64,000 bases of DNA from Flavobacterium ranwuense (GTDB lineage: Bacteria > Bacteroidota > Bacteroidia > Flavobacteriales > Flavobacteriaceae), in assembly GCF_004349315.1 (NCBI RefSeq), contig NZ_SMLH01000004.1:1-64000 (forward strand), in the 5' to 3' direction. The notes beneath the pieces were generated by a model. That model saw nothing but the letters and a program-made list of their open reading frames with translations, was not told the DNA's origin and made no database searches. Numbering within the stretch: the stretch's first letter is position 1; each line of letters opens with the position of its first letter. A program made the translations under genes and the position numbers. This document shows positions 27,179-36,281 of the stretch, piece after piece.

Positions 27179-27525
27179 CAATCTGTTAGTCCTATTGTAG
27201 TGCAACGTATGACTATATGGTAATAAAAACAGCAACAGCTCCAATGGCTTCGCCTTGCTAAGTCCCCATTGGGCTTTACCAGATTTTCTTTTCGACAGCA
27301 AATTTAGTTTAAAAGATTTAACCCACTATTTATTAAACGAAAAAAATCGCCTAAGATATATTTCATCCTATTCTTACAAAATATTAAAAACCAACCCATT
27401 AAATAAGCGGGTAATTTTACAAAAAATTAAAATTTTAAATTAACGTGTTTTTCGCCCTTTTTTATCCTCTTTAAGACACATTATATAATTTTGATTTTGA
27501 AATCAGACTTAACCTTCCCTTCTCG

Positions 27526-27552
27526 CTGTCATCTTATGCTTGCCGAAGGACA
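27526..27552. repeat. Dispersed repeat R2, copy 3
   Basis: It reads CTGTCATCTTATGCTTGCCG followed by AAGGACA, a diverged relative of the copies at 6773 and 6836. Confidence 0.65.
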
Positions 27553-27570
27553 CTCTCACTAAATCCCTTT

Positions 27571-27672
27571 TATGTCCGCAGTAAAACGAAAACTATACCC
27601 ACAAAATTCGAAGAATCGAATCCTGAAAGGTTTGATTTTGAAATCAGGCTTAACCTTCCCTTCTCACTTTTC
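27571..27672. repeat. Dispersed repeat R6, copy B
   Basis: It aligns with 1152-1240: AAAACGAAAACTATACC, ACAAAA, TTCGAAGAATCGAATCCTG, TTTGATTTTGAAATCAG. The last block contains the palindrome TGATTT-TG-AAATCA and is also present at 27490-27506. Confidence 0.6.
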
Positions 27673-27673
27673 A

Positions 27674-27700
27674 CTGTCATACTAAGCTTGTCGAAGGACA
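27674..27700. repeat. Dispersed repeat R2, copy 4
   Basis: It reads CTGTCATACTAAGCTTGTCG followed by AAGGACA. It is flanked on both sides by CTCACTTTTCACT-like R4 sequence, as are the copies in the rfbC-rfbD spacer. Confidence 0.7.
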
Positions 27701-27734
27701 AAACTCTCTTCTCACCATTCACTATTCACTAATT
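27701..27734 (-). repeat. R4 tract just past the manC stop
   Basis: Directly after the TGA stop of manC the minus strand reads AATTAGTGAATAGTGAATGG and then TGAGAAGAG. Confidence 0.65.
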
Positions 27735-28742
27735 TCAATCCAACAAATTTGGATTTTCTCTCTCTAACTCATTGTACACATTTTTGACATCCTGAGAATT
27801 ATCTTTCTGAAGAATTAAATTAGCAGTATCCGTATGTACAAAAATAGTATTCTTAAGACCTACAAAAGCAGTATAATTAGTAGTCCCAATCACCATATTC
27901 CCTTTTTTATCAACCGGATGCCCCGTAGAGACCAAGTAATCATAAACAGATTCAAAAGAACCCAAATCAGACCAAGCAAATTTAGAGGACACTACTTTTA
28001 TTTTTTTACTTCGTTCCATAACAGCATAGTCAATACTGATAGAGGGAATTTCAAGCGATAATGCTAAATCTAAATTCCCATTGACAGCAGCATCCCATAC
28101 TATTTTTGACTTTTCATAAACCTCCGGTGCAAAAATTTTTAACTCCTCCAAAAAAACACCCGCTTTAAAACAAAACATACCACTATTCCATAGAAAATTT
28201 CCTTTCGCTATAAAATCTCGAGCAGAAACCTGGTTTGGTTTTTCACGAAAAGAAATCACGTCATCTCCTTTGCGCTCAATATAACCATATCCCGTTTCCG
28301 GTTTAGTGGGAATAATACCAAAAGTAACAATGTATCCTTGAGATGCTTTTACTACTGCTTCATGAATCGCAGTTTCATATGCTGCCATGTCGTCAATAAT
28401 ATGATCCGATGGTGTTACGATTAAAATAGCATCCGGATCAGAAGCAAAAGCGGCAAAAGCAATAGCAGCAGCCGTATTTCTGGGAGTGGATTCAACGATG
28501 TCTATGTAAGAAGTATTCGTTTTTTCTAGAACTTTTTTACTAAGGTGACAATTATCAATATTCCCTACCACCATAACGGTGTCAGCTATAGTACGGTTAC
28601 GATCCACTGTCATTTCAAACAAAGACTTTCCACCAAATAAGTCAAGATATTGTTTAGGCTTGCTTTTTCGGGATAGCGGCCACAATCGGCTCCCTACTCC
28701 GCCAGTAAGAATGACATGTGTAATTGAAGGCTTATTTTCCAT
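27735..28742 (-). CDS. manC: Mannose-1-phosphate guanylyltransferase
   Basis: A 335-residue nucleotidyltransferase making GDP-mannose from mannose-1-phosphate and GTP. Seen directly: VILTGGVGSRLWPLSRKSKPKQYLDLFG near the N-terminus, TPSDHIIDD near 110, GYGYIERK and FREKP. It lacks the C-terminal phosphomannose isomerase half found in the 470-residue bifunctional form. No phosphomannomutase, GDP-mannose dehydratase or mannose dehydrogenase is visible in the window, so the use of GDP-mannose here is open. Confidence 0.94.
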   Translation of the reverse strand: MENKPSITHVILTGGVGSRLWPLSRKSKPKQYLDLFGGKSLFEMTVDRNRTIADTVMVVGNIDNCHLSKKVLEKTNTSYIDIVESTPRNTAAAIAFAAFASDPDAILIVTPSDHIIDDMAAYETAIHEAVVKASQGYIVTFGIIPTKPETGYGYIERKGDDVISFREKPNQVSARDFIAKGNFLWNSGMFCFKAGVFLEELKIFAPEVYEKSKIVWDAAVNGNLDLALSLEIPSISIDYAVMERSKKIKVVSSKFAWSDLGSFESVYDYLVSTGHPVDKKGNMVIGTTNYTAFVGLKNTIFVHTDTANLILQKDNSQDVKNVYNELERENPNLLD

Positions 28743-28805
28743 GTTTTATTCGTTATTCGTTATCCGATAATCGTTGGTCGTTGGTCGAAAAACGAAACCC
28801 GACCA

Positions 28806-30089
28806 TTATAATCTTCCATCAACTGCATCACCCAAAACCCCTTTTACATCATACAACAAACTAATAGTATTTTGTAATATGGATAAATCTAAATCTAAAA
28901 ATTGGTGGTGGGCAACACCTAACACTACGGCATCAAATTTCTGAGTCGGAACTAAATTTGTTGTAACTAAATTATATTCTTTTTGTACTTCCGATGGATT
29001 CGCTAAAGGATCGTAAGTCGTCACTGTAATTCCATAATCCGTTAAAGCGGCTATTACATCCACAATTTTTGTATTGCGAACATCTGGACAATTTTCTTTA
29101 AAAGTAATGCCAAGCATTAACACTGTAGCGCCATTAACCGAAATTCCTTTTTTAATCATTAGCTTGACTACTTGAGAAGCTACATATTCGCCCATACTGT
29201 CATTCAATCGCCTTCCGGCTAATATAATTTCAGGATGATAACCAAACTCTTGCGCTCGTTGAGCCAAATAATAAGGATCCACACCAATGCAATGACCTCC
29301 AACTAAACCGGGTTTAAATGGTAGAAAATTCCATTTGGTCCCTGCTGCTTCTAAAACGGCTTGCGTATCGATATTCATCAAATTGAATATCTTAGCCAAC
29401 TCATTTACAAAAGCAATATTGATGTCGCGTTGAGAGTTTTCAATTACTTTGGCAGCTTCAGCTACCTTGATAGACGGTGCCAAGTGTGTCCCGGCAGTAA
29501 TAACCGACTGATATAATTTATTTACTTTATGTCCAATTTCGAAAGTGGAACCTGAAGTGATTTTTAAAATTTTTTCTACGGTATGTTCTTTATCTCCAGG
29601 ATTAATTCTTTCAGGAGAATAACCCGCAAAAAAATCTACATTAAATTTTAATCCTGAAACGCATTCTAAAACAGGCACACATTCTTCCTCGGTTACTCCT
29701 GGATAAACAGTAGATTCATAAATAACGATATCCCCTTTTTTTAAAACGCTTCCAACCGTTTCACTAGACCTATATAAAGGTGTTAAATCTGGGCGATTAT
29801 TTTTATCAACTGGAGTGGGAACCGTTACGATGTAATAATTACAATCCGCAATGTCTTTAACATCAGTAGTGCAGTATAAACCAATAGCATTACTTGGTTG
29901 CTCCAATAGCACTTTTTGCAACGTAATATCATCTACTTCAAATGTAGTATCAGTACCTGATTTTAAGGAGTTAACCCTGGACTGATTGATATCAAATCCA
30001 ACAACAGTATGTTTGGTTGCAAACAATCTTGCCAATGGCAAACCTACATAACCCAAACCAACTACAGCTATTTTTGTATTAGAATCCAT
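28806..30089 (-). CDS. UDP-N-acetylhexosamine 6-dehydrogenase (WbpO/TviB-like), copy 2
   Basis: The 427-residue protein shares nearly every motif with the copy at 21202-22476, including GYSPERINPGD, the catalytic GGHCIGVDPYYL, FGYHPEIILAGRRLNDSM and FKENCPDVRNTK. The two differ mainly in short stretches near residues 40-75 and the last 60. It is the first gene after the long leader downstream of upxY. Whether both copies act on the same sugar cannot be told. Confidence 0.93.
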   Translation of the reverse strand: MDSNTKIAVVGLGYVGLPLARLFATKHTVVGFDINQSRVNSLKSGTDTTFEVDDITLQKVLLEQPSNAIGLYCTTDVKDIADCNYYIVTVPTPVDKNNRPDLTPLYRSSETVGSVLKKGDIVIYESTVYPGVTEEECVPVLECVSGLKFNVDFFAGYSPERINPGDKEHTVEKILKITSGSTFEIGHKVNKLYQSVITAGTHLAPSIKVAEAAKVIENSQRDINIAFVNELAKIFNLMNIDTQAVLEAAGTKWNFLPFKPGLVGGHCIGVDPYYLAQRAQEFGYHPEIILAGRRLNDSMGEYVASQVVKLMIKKGISVNGATVLMLGITFKENCPDVRNTKIVDVIAALTDYGITVTTYDPLANPSEVQKEYNLVTTNLVPTQKFDAVVLGVAHHQFLDLDLSILQNTISLLYDVKGVLGDAVDGRL

Positions 30090-30186
30090 TTTTTTAACAA
30101 TTATAATTAACTATCGTTAACTTTATTATACTGCTTCGCAATTCATACTCACAAAAATGAGCCGAAACCAGAATAATTTAAGAGGG

Positions 30187-30194
30187 CAAATATA
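30187..30194 (-). promoter_or_regulatory. Candidate -7 box for the downstream capsule genes
   Basis: The minus strand reads TATATTTG, matching TAnnTTTG, about 97 bases before the dehydrogenase ATG. No clear -33 TTG is seen at the usual distance. Confidence 0.4.
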
Positions 30195-30321
30195 AGTACA
30201 ATATGCCGATTTTTCATCTATTATTTACCCTTCGAAATACTACGATGCTTTCACAAAAAGCAAACAAAAACATAAACAACTAAAGACCAGCAATAAACAT
30301 TTTAAAAACTGATTAAACCGC

Positions 30322-30346
30322 CAAAAAAAATCACCCAAATTGGTGA
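30322..30346 (-). terminator. Weak intrinsic terminator in the capsule leader
   Basis: On the minus strand TCACC-AATTTG-GGTGA (30331-30346) is followed by eight T. The stem is only 5 bases long, so it may be a leaky or regulated stop. Confidence 0.5.
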
Positions 30347-30447
30347 CAAAAAAAACATGAAAAAGTGGTTTCAAATTAACCTTTATAGACCAGTGACGCA
30401 CCATGAGATTTAAGTGTCAGAAATGCCTCAATTCCATTTTAAAAACA

Positions 30448-30545
30448 TGAAATCAGAAGGCAATTGCAAAAAATTTATCCCTGTATTTTGGACATATAGG
30501 AACAAACCTGTAATCAAGTTAATATAGCAATTGCCATTAATTTCA
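30448..30545. repeat. Imperfect inverted repeat in the capsule leader
   Basis: The arms share TGAAAT and GGCAATTGC in mirror orientation (30448-30467, 30527-30545), separated by 59 bases. A second pair, ATCCCTG at 30477-30483 and CAGGGAT at 30555-30561, crosses the first, so the two pairings would form a pseudoknot or exclude each other. Confidence 0.5.
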
Positions 30546-30710
30546 GATTCTATTCAGGGATTTAGCGAAAGCTTGTCATCTAATGCCGGATTTATTTTAA
30601 AAAGTATTGGCAGCATAATATAATTTAGGTTTTTACAAAAAAATTCAAAATCAAGATACAGAAAGGTATCTCATATAACCCATTTAAATAATCCTCTTAT
30701 ACTTATTATT

Positions 30711-31175
30711 TTATTTAAGTTTCATTTTCAAGACACAACCCAACGATTCCAAAACCAGTACATAATGGGTATTAGTAACCTCTTGGACAATTGCTTTTTG
30801 AGTTGAAAATGGTCCGGAATCCAATTGTATAGCATCTCCAACTTGTACTGATGCCACCGAAATCCCCGAAGTATCCGAAGTTGTAAGCCACTTTTTTATA
30901 ACACTGATCTCTTCATCACGAACTACAGCTGGTTTTCCCAACCAAAATAAATAACGCACCACCCCTACTGACTGAAACACTGCATTCCTTTCAGAATCTG
31001 GTAATTGTACGAAAACATAGGAATTAAAAAGAGGCACTTCCACTTTTTTCTTTCTGTCAGACCATTGTCTCACTTGTGTAATCAAAGGGCAATAACACTC
31101 TATTCCGTTGCTTTTTAATTGTTCTGCAACTTTTTTCTCCCACTTGGGCTTTGTATAAACTACATACCAATTCAT
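30711..31175 (-). CDS. UpxY-family transcription antiterminator (NusG paralogue)
   Basis: A 154-residue NusG-like protein. The N-terminal NGN domain begins MNWYVVYTKPKWEKKVAEQL and contains VEVPLFNSYVFVQL and GVVRYLFWLGKPAVV; the C-terminal part resembles a KOW region (VQVGDAIQLDSGPF). UpxY proteins in Bacteroides let RNA polymerase read through the leader of their own capsule operon. There the gene is normally first in the operon; here it sits in mid-locus, ahead of a 621-base leader. It starts with ATG. Confidence 0.92.
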   Translation of the reverse strand: MNWYVVYTKPKWEKKVAEQLKSNGIECYCPLITQVRQWSDRKKKVEVPLFNSYVFVQLPDSERNAVFQSVGVVRYLFWLGKPAVVRDEEISVIKKWLTTSDTSGISVASVQVGDAIQLDSGPFSTQKAIVQEVTNTHYVLVLESLGCVLKMKLK

Positions 31176-31212
31176 CTTGTATTTTGTATTGTACTAAAAT
31201 TAGTTTTCAGCG

Positions 31213-31336
31213 TCAGGATTGAGAATAAACTTCTAAACCTGAATACGCCTGTGCTTCATTCCTTAGTAACGCTGTAACCTTTTCTCTTTGTTCTTTTGCC
31301 TCTTTCTAACGTTGTTGCTTTGTTGTTACTTTGCAT
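31213..31336 (-). other. Possible frameshifted small gene between ugd and upxY
   Basis: Two short frames overlap here. One begins with ATG at 31334-31336 and encodes 26 residues. The other, shifted by one base, runs 30 codons to a TGA at 31213-31215 and has a helix-like product (KEAKEQREKVTALLRNEAQA). Joined by one frameshift near 31303 they would make a protein of about 40 residues. I recognise no family; it may be a remnant or chance. Confidence 0.25.
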
Positions 31337-31344
31337 CCTATTAT

Positions 31345-32736
31345 TTATGAGCCTATAGCTTGATATACAAACCCAATAGCTTTTAATTCCGATGCATTCA
31401 GCAGGTTTCTCCCGTCAAAAACAAAAGCAGGCTTTTGCATGGAGTCATATATTTTTTGCCAATCGAAATTTATAAATTCATCCCATTCCGTAAGCACAGC
31501 TATAGCATGTGCATTCTGACAGGCTTCATAAGGAGTATCAAATGAACTAACACTAGTAGCATTATTTGAAGCAGCTCTGGTTTCTAAATAATTTAAATCG
31601 GCTATGATTTTTTTATGTGATACTTTAGGATCGTAAACAGCAATTTTTGCATGTTCATTTATTAAATCATCAGCAACATAAATAGCCGCAGATTCTCTAG
31701 TGTCATTGGTATCTTTCTTGAAAGCCCAACCTAAAAATGTAATTTTTTTATCGGCAACTGTATTATAAAGTGTTTGAACTATATTGTTAGAAAAACGTCT
31801 TTTCTGATGATCATTCATGATGATGACTTGTTCCCAATAATCAGCTACTTCATTCAGTCCATATGATTTTGCGATATAAACCAAATTCAAAATATCTTTT
31901 TGAAAACACGAACCTCCAAATCCAACGGAAGCTTTCAAGAATTTTGATCCTATCCTGCTATCCATTCCTATGGCTTTTGCCACTTCATTTATATCTGCAC
32001 CCGTTTTTTCACATAGCTCAGACATTGCATTTATCGATGAAATTCGTTGTGCCAAAAATGCATTAGCAGTCAGCTTTGATAGCTCTGAAGACCAAACATT
32101 AGTGGTTAATATTTTGTCTGCAGCTACCCAATTTGAATACACAGCTACAAGAGCCTGAATCGCTTTTTGTCCTTCGTCAGAAGAATCGCCTCCAATTAAT
32201 ATCCTATCAGGGTTCAATAAATCTTGAACAGCAGTTCCTTCAGCTAAAAACTCTGGGTTAGAAAGAATTTGAAACTGAACGCCATTACCTGTATTATCTA
32301 AAATACTTTTAATCGCTTCAGCAGTTCTAACTGGAAGTGTCGATTTTTCAACTACAATTTTGTTGTCTTTAGCTACTCTGGCAATTTGTCTCGCACACAA
32401 TTCAATATATTTCAAATCAGCCGCCATACCCTTTCCTTTTCCATAGGTTTTCGTAGGCGTATTAACAGATATAAATATAATTTGAGCTTCGTCTATTGCT
32501 TTTTCTACGTTGGTAGAAAAAAACAAGTTTCTCCCTCTCGCTTCGGCAACAATTTCGCTTAAACCTGGTTCATAAATGGGTATATTATCTACATTTTGAT
32601 CATTCCACGCAGTAATTCGTTCTTCATTTAAGTCTACTACCGTAACTTGTATTTGTGGGCATTTTTGAGCAATAACTGCCATTGTCGGTCCCCCAACATA
32701 TCCTGCTCCTATGCAACAAATTTTTGTGATTTTCAT
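31345..32736 (-). CDS. ugd: UDP-glucose 6-dehydrogenase
   Basis: A 463-residue enzyme oxidising UDP-glucose to UDP-glucuronate with two NAD+. It resembles the eukaryote-like form: [45 protein letters not shown], and [16 protein letters not shown] with the catalytic Cys near 275, then [16 protein letters not shown]. The ATG at 32734-32736 is chosen; a TTG six codons earlier would add residues not seen before the Rossmann motif. Its product could feed glucuronic acid into the polymer. Confidence 0.95.
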   Translation of the reverse strand: MKITKICCIGAGYVGGPTMAVIAQKCPQIQVTVVDLNEERITAWNDQNVDNIPIYEPGLSEIVAEARGRNLFFSTNVEKAIDEAQIIFISVNTPTKTYGKGKGMAADLKYIELCARQIARVAKDNKIVVEKSTLPVRTAEAIKSILDNTGNGVQFQILSNPEFLAEGTAVQDLLNPDRILIGGDSSDEGQKAIQALVAVYSNWVAADKILTTNVWSSELSKLTANAFLAQRISSINAMSELCEKTGADINEVAKAIGMDSRIGSKFLKASVGFGGSCFQKDILNLVYIAKSYGLNEVADYWEQVIIMNDHQKRRFSNNIVQTLYNTVADKKITFLGWAFKKDTNDTRESAAIYVADDLINEHAKIAVYDPKVSHKKIIADLNYLETRAASNNATSVSSFDTPYEACQNAHAIAVLTEWDEFINFDWQKIYDSMQKPAFVFDGRNLLNASELKAIGFVYQAIGS

Positions 32737-32767
32737 TCTTTTATTATTTTCCAATATCTATTTCCCT

Positions 32768-32800
32768 CTAACTACTCACTTCTAACTATTCACTTTTCAC
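32768..32800 (-). repeat. R4 tract that includes the epimerase stop codon
   Basis: On the minus strand the gene ends GTGAAAAG TGA and runs on as ATAGTTAGAAGTGAGTAGTT. As at 8104, the stop codon is part of the tract. Confidence 0.7.
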
Positions 32801-33779
32801 GCAAGTTTTCCCAATACCATCCAACTGCTTCTTTCAATCCTTCTTGCATCGAATATTTTGGATTATAACCCAATAGCAATTTGGCTTTCTCAATACTTGC
32901 CAAAGAATGTGGAATATCACCTGCTCTATTAGGGCCATATTCTACTTTAACTGTAGCAATTTTTTCATCATATTCCGCTAAAAATTCCTTTAAATAATCA
33001 ACTAGATTATTCAATGTATTTCTGTCCCCATAGGCAGTATTGTAAACCGTATTTATAGCTTCTGGATTTTTTGTCAGCATGGCCAACTCATTCATTTGAA
33101 TTACATTATCAATGTAAGTAAAATCACGGGAATAGTTCCCGTCACCATTTATTTTAGGACTTTCTAGTTGCATCAATTGCATTACAAATTTGGGAATGAC
33201 CGCTGCATATGCTCCGTTAGGATCTTGCTTTCGACCAAAAACATTAAAATAACGCAACCCGATTGTCTCTAAACCATAAGTTCTGCTAAAGATTTCAGCA
33301 TATAGCTCATTTACATATTTTGTTATAGCATAAGGAGACAGCGGTTTTCCAATTACGGCTTCAACTTTAAGTAAAGCTTCCGAATCCCCATACGTGGAAG
33401 AACTTGCCGCATATATGAATCGTTTTACTTTTGCATCTCTTGAGGCAATCAGCATATTTAAAAACCCGGAAACGTTTACGTCATTCGTAGTAACAGGGTC
33501 ATTAATAGACCTTGGCACTGAGCCCAAAGCTGCCTGATGTAAAACATAATCTACTCCTAGCACTGCATTTTGACATTCTGTTGCATTACGAATGTCACCT
33601 TCTATCAAACTAAAATTCGGATGATTTATAAAGTCTTTTAAATTATGTCTGTAGCCTGTTGCAAAATTATCCAAACAAACGACCTTATAGCCTTTAGACA
33701 AAAAATATTCACAAAGATTAGAACCTATAAATCCCGCACCTCCTGTAATTAAAACGGACCTTTTTGTTTCTACTTCCAT
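32790..33779 (-). CDS. UDP-N-acetylglucosamine 4-epimerase (WbpP/TviC-like), copy 2
   Basis: A 329-residue extended SDR whose sequence matches the 22550-23518 copy in long unbroken blocks, including [11 protein letters not shown], the catalytic [24 protein letters not shown] and [18 protein letters not shown]. Differences cluster in residues 45-70 and 235-260. It lies between the Wzc-like and ugd genes and may supply UDP-GalNAc to the first module. Confidence 0.94.
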   Translation of the reverse strand: MEVETKRSVLITGGAGFIGSNLCEYFLSKGYKVVCLDNFATGYRHNLKDFINHPNFSLIEGDIRNATECQNAVLGVDYVLHQAALGSVPRSINDPVTTNDVNVSGFLNMLIASRDAKVKRFIYAASSSTYGDSEALLKVEAVIGKPLSPYAITKYVNELYAEIFSRTYGLETIGLRYFNVFGRKQDPNGAYAAVIPKFVMQLMQLESPKINGDGNYSRDFTYIDNVIQMNELAMLTKNPEAINTVYNTAYGDRNTLNNLVDYLKEFLAEYDEKIATVKVEYGPNRAGDIPHSLASIEKAKLLLGYNPKYSMQEGLKEAVGWYWENLREK

Positions 33780-33803
33780 CTGTCTTTATTTTAAAACAAT
33801 CAA

Positions 33804-36266
33804 TTACTTCGTATGTTTTTTCAAAATATTTTGCGCTATTCTTTGATAAATACTTTTAGGCCTACCCTCTTCATAATATCCATTTGCATACGTACCATAG
33901 CCGTATCCATAACCGTACCCATAACCAGTACCATATTTTGCTTTATTCTCTAAACCATTTAAAACAATACTGGCATTATTCAACTCTCCGCGTTTCACTC
34001 TGTGGTTTAACAGCGTAATCATATCTTTTTTAGTAAAATTCTGTCTTACTATATATAAGGTAACATCGCAATATTGTGCTAACTCCAAAGCATCTGATAC
34101 CAAACCTACTGGTGGCGTGTCCAGAATAATATAATCGTACTTTTTCTTTAACTCTCCTATCAACTCTCCCATTCCTTCACTCATAATCATTTCAGATGGA
34201 TTAGGCGGAACTGGTCCTGACAAAATAACGTCTAGAAAAGGTATGTGTGTATGATTTATGATTTCGTCAATCGTTTTTTGCTTTATCAGATAATTGACTA
34301 CCCCAACTTCATTCGATAAATTAAATTCAGCCGACAGTTTTGGTTTTCTTAAATCCAGACCTATAACTACTGTTTTTTTCTCACTAAGTGCAAATACCGT
34401 AGCGATGTTTATGGAACAAAATGTTTTTCCCTCTCCACTTACAGAAGATGTTATCATCAACGTCTTTGCTCCAGCTACATGTTGTTGCTTATATAAAAAC
34501 TGAAGAGAAGAACGAATGGCTCTAAAGGATTCTGATAAAGCTGATTTTGGTTTGTCAAAAACAGCTAAATTGGTATTCTCTTTATTAACCCCAACAATAC
34601 CTATTAAAGGAATTTTTGTCATCTTACTAATGTCCTCTGTGTTCTGAATCGAATTATTGATAAAGAAAACGGCAAATACAAAAACCAATGGAAAAAGTAA
34701 TCCCAGAAATAAAGCCAATACATAATTAACTGATGTTTTTGGCCCTATAAGCCCTGCGCCAACATCCTTAGCTGGATCTATAAAATGAACATCTGATAAA
34801 TTTGCCGCTTTAACAATATCGGCTTCGCTCCTTTTTTGAAGAAAGGTGCTATAAATATTATCGCTTAAATCGTATTTCCTTTTGATTTTAATGAGCTCTT
34901 GTTGATCCTCCGGAAGTTGCTTTATAGTACTTTCAGTCTCACTTATTTTGCTGCTCACCATAGCTAAATCATACTGAAGTGAGGCCTTTGCTGTTGCTAT
35001 ATTTTCTAACAGAACATTTTTGACCGCTTCCATTTGATTGTCAAAATCCTTAAATATTTTATCACTTTTTACAGCATAAGCCATTTCTGATCTTTGAGTA
35101 GATAGCGCTATCAGTTTCGAAACATTCACTACAATATTTGGATCTTCAATTCCTGCAACCGAAGGTGCGGGAAGTTTAGCATAGTTTACACTGTTTTTTA
35201 AATATGATTTCAAAGAATTATAATATGCCATTTTACGATTAACTTCGTCTTTCTTAACATCAAATTCTAAAATCTTATCCGAAAACTTGGCTCCACCTTC
35301 TTCTATATCATAGATATTTTTATCTTTTCTAAATGACTTCAGCTCATTTCCTGTCTCTTTTAATTGAGCTTCCATAGTAACCAATGTACTGTCTATGAAC
35401 GCTATTGTATTAGTCGCAAACTGGTTTTTACTATCTAATTGTCTTTTGATAAGCATTTTAACAGTTGCGTTCAAGTACTCAACCATTCTTGCTTTGTTAG
35501 TTCCTTGCATACCTAAGGTAATTATGGAACCACTTTTATCATCCGACCTTACGTTTATTCCTTTATATCCCGATACCGTTCCGTTAAAATCGTTAAACTG
35601 TACAAAGTATTCGTTTCCTTTATAGAAACCTGGATTTTCATTTATTTGCAACTTCCAATTTAAAAAAGGCAAAGAAACCTTTTCGCCAACCTTATATCTT
35701 TTTACAAAATCTCCTGTTTCTACTGCTGTATTACTGTATGAATTATCAGAATACGTAATTATAGAAGCATTTTGGTTCTCAAACGGAATTCTGATTTCAT
35801 ATGTATTTTCACTTATAAACTTAATTCCTATTAAGGTTCCTGCTAATTGTCCTTTTGATTTATCAATATTGACATAAAAAGGAACTGATCCATAAGCATC
35901 TACCAAATTATATTTCCCCTGAACTAAGTAATTAATATAATATTGCAATTTATCCACAACCAGTTCGTTATGAGATCTGGACTGCAAAGTCGTTGAGATT
36001 GTCTGAACTTGATCTGAAGTACCTCCCCAATTAAATACTAAACTGGTATTTGAGGTAAAAAGCGGATTGCTTTCTTCTTTTACGGAAATAAGTGTTTCCA
36101 TACCGTAAATTTTTTCTTTACGGATATTCACCTGATAAGCAATCGTGAAAGTGATTAACAGACTTATTAAAAACCACTTCCAATAACTTCCGATTTTTAT
36201 TAAGAATCCCTTAAAGTCAAAGCTTACTTGGTTTTCAAAAATCGAAAAATCTTTTATATCTAACAT
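33804..36266 (-). CDS. Wzc-like tyrosine autokinase and chain-length regulator
   Basis: An 820-residue inner-membrane protein. A Wzz domain starts after a hydrophobic segment near 30-50, long coiled-coil stretches occupy the periplasmic part, and a second hydrophobic segment lies near 510-530. The cytoplasmic BY-kinase has Walker A SSVSGEGKT ending at residue 615, Walker A' VIGLDLRKPKL and Walker B YIILDTPPVG. The tail holds a tyrosine cluster, GTGYGYGYGYGYGTY near 773-787, the autophosphorylation region. It controls polymer length and export with the Wza-like lipoprotein encoded just upstream. The phosphatase at 244-984 is its likely counterpart. Confidence 0.96.
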   Translation of the reverse strand: MLDIKDFSIFENQVSFDFKGFLIKIGSYWKWFLISLLITFTIAYQVNIRKEKIYGMETLISVKEESNPLFTSNTSLVFNWGGTSDQVQTISTTLQSRSHNELVVDKLQYYINYLVQGKYNLVDAYGSVPFYVNIDKSKGQLAGTLIGIKFISENTYEIRIPFENQNASIITYSDNSYSNTAVETGDFVKRYKVGEKVSLPFLNWKLQINENPGFYKGNEYFVQFNDFNGTVSGYKGINVRSDDKSGSIITLGMQGTNKARMVEYLNATVKMLIKRQLDSKNQFATNTIAFIDSTLVTMEAQLKETGNELKSFRKDKNIYDIEEGGAKFSDKILEFDVKKDEVNRKMAYYNSLKSYLKNSVNYAKLPAPSVAGIEDPNIVVNVSKLIALSTQRSEMAYAVKSDKIFKDFDNQMEAVKNVLLENIATAKASLQYDLAMVSSKISETESTIKQLPEDQQELIKIKRKYDLSDNIYSTFLQKRSEADIVKAANLSDVHFIDPAKDVGAGLIGPKTSVNYVLALFLGLLFPLVFVFAVFFINNSIQNTEDISKMTKIPLIGIVGVNKENTNLAVFDKPKSALSESFRAIRSSLQFLYKQQHVAGAKTLMITSSVSGEGKTFCSINIATVFALSEKKTVVIGLDLRKPKLSAEFNLSNEVGVVNYLIKQKTIDEIINHTHIPFLDVILSGPVPPNPSEMIMSEGMGELIGELKKKYDYIILDTPPVGLVSDALELAQYCDVTLYIVRQNFTKKDMITLLNHRVKRGELNNASIVLNGLENKAKYGTGYGYGYGYGYGTYANGYYEEGRPKSIYQRIAQNILKKHTK

Positions 36267-36281
36267 TTTTTGAACGCTGTA

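Larger units (their letters stand above)
27147..27734. other. 588-base spacer between manC and the SLBB gene
   Basis: No gene is seen. The gap contains the SLBB promoter box near 27171 and an inverted repeat CCAATGG/CCATTGG at 27241-27272. It also has a direct duplication of a block TTTGATTTTGAAATCAG plus CTTAACCTTCCCTTCTC (27490-27525 and 27631-27665), two R2 copies, an R6 copy and R4 tracts. Confidence 0.65.
30090..30710 (-). promoter_or_regulatory. Leader between upxY and the capsule genes
   Basis: This 621-base gap has no gene. In transcription order it holds a 19-20-base imperfect inverted repeat (arms 30527-30545 and 30448-30467), a short stem followed by eight U (30322-30346) and a TATATTTG box (30187-30194). 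UpxY-type proteins are known to prevent premature termination in leaders of Bacteroides capsule operons, so this is a plausible site of action. That link is inferred. Confidence 0.5.

Noticed and set aside
27255..27443. A 62-codon plus-strand frame in the manC-SLBB spacer
   Set aside because: The composition is that of random AT-rich DNA, the start is not ATG and no motif is present.
30448..30561. A firm pseudoknot call in the capsule leader
   Set aside because: The second pairing is only 7 bases and could be chance, so only the longer inverted repeat is annotated.
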